Of a stretch of DNA of 64,000 nucleotides, positions 58,638 through 64,000 are shown piece after piece. The position numbers and the translations under genes were made by a program. This DNA comes from an uncultured Collinsella sp. GTDB taxonomy: Bacteria > Actinomycetota > Coriobacteriia > Coriobacteriales > Coriobacteriaceae. The stretch lies in the NCBI GenBank assembly GCA_934621295.1, contig CAKTVB010000002.1, positions 186,001 to 250,000 of the forward strand. The letters are read 5' to 3'. The notes under the pieces are model-generated. The model was not told the origin of the DNA. It saw only the letters and a list, made by a program, of their open reading frames with translations, and did no database searches. Each line of letters opens with the position of its first letter. The stretch's first letter is position 1.

Positions 58638-59515
58638 TACAGGATTCCTCCGGCGCAAAGGAGCAGGTAAGCTGTGATGCAGCCAAAAATAAGGGAATCG
58701 GAGCGATCGAGCATTCCTCCATGACCGGGGATGAGATTGCCAGAGTCTTTTACGCCCACGCCACGTTTAATGCGCGATTCAATGAGGTCTCCAAATACAC
58801 CAAGAATAGAAACAACGACACCGCATAGCATCGCAAAGGGCAGGTCAAAGATATAGAACTTCGTTGCCCAGAGGATTGCCCAGATGATCATGGAACCAAC
58901 AATGCCGCCAAAGAAGCCTTCCCAACTTTTCTTGGGAGAAATCTTTGGCGCCATTTTATGTTTGCCCAAGCGGCTTCCCACGATATAGGCAAAGGAGTCG
59001 CTTACCCATAGAGAGGCGCATACGCCGATGGTAAGAAGGGCGCCTTCCGGCCCATGCACCTGTTCGCGCAGCAAGACGATTGCAGACAGCATAAAGCCGG
59101 TATAGAGGGGGCCGAAGGCGGTGACGGCAACGTCAGCGATTCGCGTTCGCGGAGAATAGATATACCAAAGGCCAAGAGCGAGAACAAGCACGGCAAATAG
59201 CATCGTCACCCAAAGGCTTCCAAACATGGAGGCAATCGGAAAAAGAATCGATGCCGTGAGGCCGATAAATTCATTGGCAACTTTGCCATCGAGTCTCATC
59301 ATGCGGAAAAACTCAAAGCAGCAAAGCCAACTCATAGCCGCAACAAATATTGTTGTAGGAATGGTGCCAAAATATAGACAGCCGATAAACAGTCCGGCAT
59401 AGATTAAACCGGAAGCAGCGCGAACAAGAAACGAGCTAAGGCCCCCTTTATTTTGAGAGGGATTCTCATTTGTCGTATCAGCGCTATCAATTGTGCTTTG
59501 CGAGCTTTGATCCAT
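58637..59515 (-). CDS. cdsA: Phosphatidate cytidylyltransferase CdsA
   Basis: 292 residues with about eight membrane segments and a 30-residue polar N-terminus rich in Ser, Thr, Asn and Gln. The family signature near the C-terminus is SRIKRGVGVKDSGNLIPGHG then GMLDRSDSLIF. It makes CDP-diacylglycerol, the precursor used by both PgsA-type enzymes in the window. ATG at 59515; uppS ends 27 bases before. Confidence 0.95.
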   Translation of the reverse strand: MDQSSQSTIDSADTTNENPSQNKGGLSSFLVRAASGLIYAGLFIGCLYFGTIPTTIFVAAMSWLCCFEFFRMMRLDGKVANEFIGLTASILFPIASMFGSLWVTMLFAVLVLALGLWYIYSPRTRIADVAVTAFGPLYTGFMLSAIVLLREQVHGPEGALLTIGVCASLWVSDSFAYIVGSRLGKHKMAPKISPKKSWEGFFGGIVGSMIIWAILWATKFYIFDLPFAMLCGVVVSILGVFGDLIESRIKRGVGVKDSGNLIPGHGGMLDRSDSLIFGCITAYLLLCAGGIL

Positions 59516-59542
59516 GATTAAAACGTCCTAGAAAATGCATAA

Positions 59543-60334
59543 TTATTTTGATTCAGCGCTGAGGCCGCCGAATCGACGATCGCGATGTTGGTACCCCAAG
59601 ATGGCGCGTATAAGCCCCCATCGGTCAAAATCTGGCCAATAGGTATCAGTGATGTAAAACTCGGAATAGGCTATCTGCCACAAAAGATAATTCGAAACAC
59701 GCATTTCCCCCGAGGTACGAATGACCAGTTCGGGATCGGGCAAATCACTTGTGTAGAGACCTGATGCGAAGGTCGCCTCATCGATATCTTCAACCTTAAG
59801 AGCGCCTGCAGCTACAGCGGAAGCGACGTTGCGGGCCGCCCGAATAATCTCGGCGCGACCACCGTAGTTAACGGCAAGCGCGAGGACCATGCCTGTATGA
59901 GCGCGGCATTCCTCAAGACCGTACTCAAATACGTCACGTGTCTTCTTGGGAAGAGCGGAAATGTCTCCTAAGAAGACAACGCGGACATTTTCTCGTTTAA
60001 GCAAAGGCAGCTCATCGATAAACGTCTTGGCGAATAGGTGCATGAGCACATTGACCTCATGCTGGGGACGATTCCAATTCTCGGTGGAGAATGCATACGC
60101 CGAAAGAACGTCGACGCCAAGGCGCACGGACGCAGTAATGATCTCGCGAAGCGAAACGATTCCAGCTTTATGTCCCTCGGTCCGCGCAAGGCCGCGCGAT
60201 GTTGCCCAGCGCCCATTGCCGTCCATGATGCAGGAGATATGGCGCGGGATGCGCGCCATATCAAGCAGATCCATATCGATATCTTCGGGGGCGTCTGCGA
60301 AGTACGCCTCGAATTTAGCCTGGTCGTATTTCAA
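59543..60334 (-). CDS. uppS: Undecaprenyl diphosphate synthase (cis-prenyltransferase)
   Basis: 263 residues. IPRHISCIMDGNGRWATSRG then LARTEGHKAG is the FPP/metal site, followed by AYAFSTENWNRP and the C-terminal DLPDPELVIRTSGEMRVSNY then LLWQIAYSEF. It makes the C55 (or similar) carrier lipid for cell wall synthesis; DgkA at 1.9 kb could recycle it. It follows frr by two bases. Slightly long N-terminus (~28 residues) is acidic. Confidence 0.96.
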   Translation of the reverse strand: MKYDQAKFEAYFADAPEDIDMDLLDMARIPRHISCIMDGNGRWATSRGLARTEGHKAGIVSLREIITASVRLGVDVLSAYAFSTENWNRPQHEVNVLMHLFAKTFIDELPLLKRENVRVVFLGDISALPKKTRDVFEYGLEECRAHTGMVLALAVNYGGRAEIIRAARNVASAVAAGALKVEDIDEATFASGLYTSDLPDPELVIRTSGEMRVSNYLLWQIAYSEFYITDTYWPDFDRWGLIRAILGYQHRDRRFGGLSAESK

Positions 60335-60336
60335 GA

Positions 60337-60870
60337 TTAAATCTCCATGACCTCGGCTTCTTTGGCCTTCAAGACTTCTTCGACCTTGGCAACATACTCG
60401 TCGGTGAGTTTCTGGACCTTAGCCTGCTCACGGCGAACGTCGTCTTCAGAAAGCTCCTCGTCACGCTCAAGCTTGTTGTTTGCGTCGCGACGGACATTGC
60501 GCACGGCAACGCGAGCCTGCTCGGCCATTTCACGGCATTCCTTAACGAGTTCACGACGACGCTCCTCAGTAGGCGCCGGGAAAGGAAGGCGCACAACACT
60601 GCCATCGTTGTTGGGGGTGATGCCCAGATCGGAGGAGCCAATAGCCTTTACGATAGCGTTGAGCAGGGCTTTGTCCCAAGGCTCGATCATAAGCATGTGA
60701 GCCTCGGGTGTTTTTACAGCGGCGACCTGCGTGATCGGAGTGGCAACGCCGTAATAATCGACCGTAATATCGGACAGAATGTTAGCGTTAGCGCGACCAG
60801 TGCGCACCTTGGTAAAGTTATGCTTAAGAGCCTCGATGGCCTTGTCCATCTTTTCACGAGTGTCAGACAT
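60337..60870 (-). CDS. frr: Ribosome recycling factor
   Basis: 177 residues, normal for RRF (about 185). MDKAIEALKHNFTKVRTGRAN and LRKELVK-type block (ERRRELVKECREMAEQARVA) followed by VRNVRRDANNKLERD, all diagnostic. With EF-G it splits post-termination ribosomes. It follows pyrH by two bases. Confidence 0.97.
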   Translation of the reverse strand: MSDTREKMDKAIEALKHNFTKVRTGRANANILSDITVDYYGVATPITQVAAVKTPEAHMLMIEPWDKALLNAIVKAIGSSDLGITPNNDGSVVRLPFPAPTEERRRELVKECREMAEQARVAVRNVRRDANNKLERDEELSEDDVRREQAKVQKLTDEYVAKVEEVLKAKEAEVMEI

Positions 60871-60872
60871 AA

Positions 60873-61595
60873 TTAATCCTCCTGAAAAACGATGGTGCCC
60901 ACGGATTCGCCCGCAAGAGCACGCTGGATATTATTCTCGCCCTCGATATTGAGGACCATGATCGGCATGCAATTGTCCTGGCACAGGGCAGCAGCCGTCG
61001 AATCCATGACCTGAAGGCCGCGAACAAGAACCTCGTGATAGGTGATCTTGTCGAACCTCACGGCGTCTTCATTCTTAACAGGATCTTTGTCGTAGATACC
61101 GTCGACTTTAGTTGCCTTGATGAGACAATCTGCACCGATTTCGCAGGCGCGCAGGGCCGCTGCGGTATCGGTGGTGAAATACGGATTGCCGGAACCGGCA
61201 GCGAAAATCACGACGTCACCTTTCTCAAGATGGCGCATAGCACGGCGACGGATATAGGGCTCTGCAACCTCGTTCATCTGAATGGCGCTCATCACGCGAC
61301 ATGGGCACTCGACACGCTCAAAAGCATCCTGCAGCGCAAGAGCGTTCATTACCGTGGCGAGCATACCCATATAGTCTGCCTGGGCGCGATCCATACCTCC
61401 TGCGGCACCAGCAAGACCGCGGAAGATGTTGCCACCTCCCACAACGACGCCAACCTCAATACCATCATCATGAAGACGCTTAACCTGTGTTGCCAGACGC
61501 TCCGTGACGGAAGGGTCGATGCCGTAACCGTTGTTGCCCATTAGGGCCTCACCCGAGAGCTTGAGCAGGACACGTTTATAGAGGTAATCAGACAA
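60873..61595 (-). CDS. pyrH: UMP kinase
   Basis: 240 residues of the bacterial amino-acid-kinase-type UMP kinase. LKLSGEALMG at the start, VVVGGGNIFRG, MDRAQADYMGMLATVMNALA and KATKVDGIYDKDPVKN are typical. It makes UDP for nucleotides and envelope sugars. ATG at 61595 with AAGGAGGA upstream; first gene of the pyrH-frr-uppS-cdsA-dxr-rseP-ispG run. Confidence 0.97.
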   Translation of the reverse strand: MSDYLYKRVLLKLSGEALMGNNGYGIDPSVTERLATQVKRLHDDGIEVGVVVGGGNIFRGLAGAAGGMDRAQADYMGMLATVMNALALQDAFERVECPCRVMSAIQMNEVAEPYIRRRAMRHLEKGDVVIFAAGSGNPYFTTDTAAALRACEIGADCLIKATKVDGIYDKDPVKNEDAVRFDKITYHEVLVRGLQVMDSTAAALCQDNCMPIMVLNIEGENNIQRALAGESVGTIVFQED

Positions 61596-61625
61596 GAGGT
61601 CCTCCTTACTTGTTCATTTGGATTC

Positions 61626-61634
61626 ATTCTATCA
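61626..61634 (-). promoter_or_regulatory. Possible pyrH promoter
   Basis: On the - strand TGA followed by TAGAAT (extended -10) lies 31 bases before the pyrH ATG and after the tsf terminator. No good -35. It would drive the seven-gene run from pyrH to ispG. Confidence 0.4.
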
Positions 61635-61653
61635 GGAATGAGCTTGCGACCCA

Positions 61654-61694
61654 TAAAAAAGCAGGCTATGGGCAAAACCCACAGCCTGCTTTTA
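61654..61694 (-). terminator. Terminator after tsf
   Basis: Arms GCAGGCTATGGG (61661-61672) and CCCACAGCCTGC (61678-61689), with a run of six T on the - strand. It ends the rpsB-tsf operon 19 bases after the tsf stop. Confidence 0.93.
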
Positions 61695-61712
61695 AAAGGC
61701 TTAAAAGAGAGG

Positions 61713-62588
61713 CTAGTTTGCCTCGCCGCGGACCAGGCGATCGAAGTCGACAACAGTAATGGTGTCGCCGAGCTCCTTGGAAACCTGCTCTGCGTACTTC
61801 TTGATGGTGAGGTTGGAATCCTTAATGAACTCCTGCTCGTTCAGAACGCTCTGCTTGTAGAACTTCTCCAGGCGACCAACGGCCATCTTCTCCTGGATGG
61901 CCTCGGGCTTGCCGGACTCGGCAGCCTGAGCCATGTAGATCTCCTTCTCGTGAGCAACGGTCTCAGCAGGGACCTGCTCGCGAGAAGCGCAGATGGGTGC
62001 AGCAGCAGCAACCTGAAGAGCGACATCATGCGCAAAAGTCTTGAAAGCATCGGCAGAAGCGGTCTCGGGCTTCTCGAAAGCAAACTCGACCATAACGCCA
62101 ATCTTGCCGCCCATGTGAATGTAGGTGGAAAGTGCGCCAGCCTCGACCTTACGTGCAGCAAAGCGAGCGATCTTCATATTCTCGCCGATGACATGAATCA
62201 TCTCGGTGAGCTCCTCGGAAACGGTAGCACCGTTCATGGGAGCAGCAAGCAAAGCGTCAACATCGGCGGGCTCGGTGGTGGCGACAACCTCGGCAACGTT
62301 GGTGGCAAAGCCGGTGAACTTAGCGTTCGAACCAACGAAGTCGGTCTCACAGGAGAGCTCAAGCAGAGCGCCGGTCTTGGAATCCTCGGAAACGAACGCG
62401 GCGACGGCGCCCTCATTGGTCTCACGGCCGGCCTTCTTGGCAGCCTTGGCAAGACCATTCTTGCGCAGAACGTCAACGGCGGCGTCCATATCGCCATCGG
62501 CCTCGACGAGAGCCTTCTTGCACTCCATCATGGGAGAGTCGGTCATCTCGCGGAGCTGCTTGACCATAGCGGCGGTAATCTGTGCCAT
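61713..62588 (-). CDS. tsf: Elongation factor Ts
   Basis: 291 residues. N-terminal UBA-like domain with QLREMTDSPMMECKKALVEA and GDMDAAVDVLRKNGLAKA; the EF-Tu-contacting core has ELSCETDFVGSN. It exchanges GDP for GTP on EF-Tu. ATG at 62588, 42 bases after rpsB and preceded by AAAGGA. Confidence 0.98.
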   Translation of the reverse strand: MAQITAAMVKQLREMTDSPMMECKKALVEADGDMDAAVDVLRKNGLAKAAKKAGRETNEGAVAAFVSEDSKTGALLELSCETDFVGSNAKFTGFATNVAEVVATTEPADVDALLAAPMNGATVSEELTEMIHVIGENMKIARFAARKVEAGALSTYIHMGGKIGVMVEFAFEKPETASADAFKTFAHDVALQVAAAAPICASREQVPAETVAHEKEIYMAQAAESGKPEAIQEKMAVGRLEKFYKQSVLNEQEFIKDSNLTIKKYAEQVSKELGDTITVVDFDRLVRGEAN

Positions 62589-62630
62589 GATTGGGTCCTT
62601 TCTTGAACCAGTTACAATCGCGAAACTGTG

Positions 62631-63389
62631 TTACTCAGCGTCGGCAGCCGGCTCAGCGGTCTGCTCGGCTGCGGGAGCCGTCATCTCGGCCTCGGTGATC
62701 TGCTCCTTGCCAGAGCCAGCGAGGCAGGCATCGGCAAACAGATCGCACATGAGGGCGACAGCGGAGATGGCGTCGTCGTTGCAGGGGACGCCGTAATCGA
62801 CAACGTCGGGGTCAGAGTTGGTGTCGATGAGGGCGACGACAGGGATGTTCAGGCGCTGGGCCTCCTTGATGGCATTCTCCTCGCGCTTGGTGTCGATAAC
62901 GAAGAGAGCCTGGGGCAGAGCCTTCATGTCGCGAGCGCCACCGAGGTTGGCCTGGAGCTTAGCGAGCTCCTTGCCAAGCACAGCCTGCTCCTTCTTGGGG
63001 AGAACAGCCATGCGGCCGTCCTCGATCATGGCCTCAAGCTCCTCCATACGGTTCATGCGGGAGCGGATGGTCACGAAGTTGGTGAGCATGCCGCCCAGCC
63101 AACGCTGGTTGATGTAAGGCATGTTGGCACGCTCGGCGGAAGCCTTAACGGCGTCCTGAGCCTGCTTCTTGGTGCCGACGAAGAGGACCTTGCCACCGTG
63201 TGCGCAGGTGTTCTTGATGAACGTATAAGCGGAGTCGGCCTCCATGATGGTCTGCTTGAGGTCGAGGATGTAGATGCCGCTGCGCTCACCGAAGATATAC
63301 GGCTTCATCTTGGGGTTCCAACGACGGGTCTGATGACCGAAGTGGCAGCCAGCCTCGAGAAGGGTGCGGACATTAATCTTGGTAGCCAT
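62631..63389 (-). CDS. rpsB: 30S ribosomal protein S2
   Basis: 252 residues. VRTLLEAGCHFGHQTRRWNP and KMKPYIFGERSGIYILDL, VLFVGTKKQAQDAV, and PDVVDYGVPCNDDAISAV are S2 hallmarks. The last ~25 residues are an Ala/Glu/Thr-rich tail. AGGAGGTAAAAC precedes the ATG. A structured ~130-base leader lies upstream. It is the first gene of rpsB-tsf. Confidence 0.98.
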   Translation of the reverse strand: MATKINVRTLLEAGCHFGHQTRRWNPKMKPYIFGERSGIYILDLKQTIMEADSAYTFIKNTCAHGGKVLFVGTKKQAQDAVKASAERANMPYINQRWLGGMLTNFVTIRSRMNRMEELEAMIEDGRMAVLPKKEQAVLGKELAKLQANLGGARDMKALPQALFVIDTKREENAIKEAQRLNIPVVALIDTNSDPDVVDYGVPCNDDAISAVALMCDLFADACLAGSGKEQITEAEMTAPAAEQTAEPAADAE

Positions 63390-63425
63390 GTTTTACCTCC
63401 TGGTTTGCCTCCGCACGGGGTCGAC

Positions 63426-63479
63426 CTTATCTGCCACTCGGCCCTGAGCTACCTAGGGACGAGCACCGCGGCAGACAAG
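63426..63479 (-). promoter_or_regulatory. Nested hairpin in the rpsB leader
   Basis: Outer stem CTTATCTGCC (63426-63435) with GGCAGACAAG (63470-63479), ten pairs with one G-U in the RNA. Inside, CTCG/CGAG and CCCT/AGGG (63437-63445 with 63455-63463) form a second stem with one mismatch and a nine-base loop. It lies between the promoter and the ribosome site, so it is in the mRNA leader; S2 autoregulation is a possible use. Confidence 0.6.
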
Positions 63480-63528
63480 TAGCCGTGCGTGTGAAATGAA
63501 TAGAATTGTGCCAAGCACAACCTGCAAA

Positions 63529-63556
63529 ATAATAACAGGCAGAAAGAAATTCGCAA
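63529..63556 (-). promoter_or_regulatory. rpsB-tsf promoter
   Basis: On the - strand TTGCGA (63551-63556), 16 bases, TATTAT (63529-63534), about 140 bases before the rpsB start. Confidence 0.6.
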
Positions 63557-63603
63557 TAGTTGATTCCGATAAAATGATTGGTCCAACATGAATCAGACAC
63601 GTA

Positions 63604-64000
63604 TCACGCTCGCGGGTGAGCCTGATGTATCGCCGCGCGAAGGCGATCGGGCGATACATGCGTGTAAATCTGTGTCGTGGAAAGCGAGCTATGTCCCAAG
63701 AGCTCCTGAACACTGCGCAAATCCGCCCCTCCATCCAAGAGCTCTGTCGCATACGTGTGACGCATGGTGTGCGGCGTTATGCCCGCTGGAAGCCCTGCTG
63801 TTCTCACAAGTGCGTCGAACCTTCTTCTCAGAGCCGCCGCATCCATGGGACGGCCGCGGTCGGAAATGAAAAGCCGAGTTGTATCGGCCTGAAGGCGCGC
63901 AGACTTTTCGAGCAGGGCCGGTCGAGCCTGCTGTACATAACAATCCAGGGAGTCGAACGCCCTATTGTATAGAGGCACGATTCGCTCTTTGGAGCCTTTG
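63604..64000 (-). CDS. Tyrosine recombinase (XerC/XerD type), C-terminal part
   Basis: About 132 residues visible; the N-terminus lies beyond the window edge. The frame starts with KGSKERIVPLYNRA, the usual beta-hairpin of XerC/D, and keeps the active site: HTMRHTYATELL (His and second Arg), LLGHSSLSTTQIYTHVSPDR (His and nucleophile Tyr). XerC/XerD resolve chromosome dimers at dif, with FtsK; ftsK is at 8.8-11.6 kb. In actinobacteria and Firmicutes a xerC-type gene often lies near rpsB-tsf, which favours a housekeeping Xer over a phage integrase. Confidence 0.88.
   Translation of the reverse strand, partial: KGSKERIVPLYNRAFDSLDCYVQQARPALLEKSARLQADTTRLFISDRGRPMDAAALRRRFDALVRTAGLPAGITPHTMRHTYATELLDGGADLRSVQELLGHSSLSTTQIYTHVSPDRLRAAIHQAHPRA

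Noticed and set aside
61638..62606. 322-residue Leu/Gly-rich frame opposite tsf
   Set aside because: Composition is that of a reverse-complement of an Ala/Glu-rich gene; tsf on the - strand is unambiguous.
63604..64000. Phage integrase
   Set aside because: The visible part is also compatible with an integrase, but there are no phage genes, att-like repeats at the tRNAs or strand disruption nearby; a Xer-type housekeeping enzyme is simpler.

Overview
The window reads as a stretch of core chromosome from a moderately GC-rich, non-sporulating anaerobe-type Gram-positive bacterium, most likely a Coriobacteriia member such as Collinsella. That placement is inference from gene content. Actinobacterial signatures (an FHA/GarA-like gene next to a MerR/FtsR-like gene; lexA divergent from a LysM gene that is followed by nrdR) sit beside features usual in Firmicutes (RNase J, RNase Y, SpoVS, PlsY, ScpAB, Bacillus-type SOS boxes). 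I see no phage, insertion sequence, CRISPR array or obvious island; nearly every gene belongs to a known housekeeping family.

Left part (1-25.1 kb, all + strand): the end of a MiaB-family gene (mtaB), then phoH-ybeY-dgkA-era-recO, rpsO, pnp, the RNase J gene, ftsK, a RodZ-like membrane HTH protein, yajQ, rimO, pgsA, a cinA-type gene, the SOS-controlled recA-recX pair, rny (RNase Y), a GHKL-type ATPase of unknown function, spoVS, miaB-miaA-hflX. The theme is RNA decay (PNPase, RNase J, RNase Y, YbeY), ribosome and tRNA maturation (Era, RimO, MiaB, MiaA, MtaB) and DNA repair (RecO, RecA, RecX).

Middle (25-32 kb, mixed strands): lexA with a downstream acyltransferase-like membrane gene, divergent from a LysM/TM protein under SOS boxes; nrdR-dut; an MGDG-synthase-like glycosyltransferase; trxB; and a divergent degV / DUF1836 pair separated by a perfect 27-bp palindrome.

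Right part (32-64 kb, all - strand): apt, ftsR-like, GarA-like FHA, a second CDP-alcohol phosphatidyltransferase and tRNA-Pro. Next comes a tightly packed run that reads (in transcription order) ABC-F, small membrane protein, M50 protease, scpA, scpB, rluB, cmk, plsC, ispH, DUF512 radical-SAM protein, der, plsY, gpsA, rpe, cysteine desulfurase, Nif3, zinc-ribbon coiled coil, coaBC. It is followed by three tRNAs (Val, Met/Ile2, Ala), a Bax-inhibitor-type protein, proS, ispG, rseP, dxr, cdsA, uppS, frr, pyrH, then the rpsB-tsf operon and the C-terminal end of a XerC/D-type recombinase. This side joins phospholipid synthesis (PlsY, PlsC, GpsA, CdsA, PgsA-type), the MEP isoprenoid pathway (Dxr, IspG, IspH, UppS) and translation factors.

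The items most worth a second look are the GHKL ATPase between RNase Y and SpoVS, a helix-turn-helix-like insertion inside the RseP-type protease, the degV/DUF1836 palindrome, the lexA locus, a nested hairpin in the rpsB leader, and the GarA-like FHA protein that keeps a possible phospho-threonine motif. No wholly new multi-gene system is evident.
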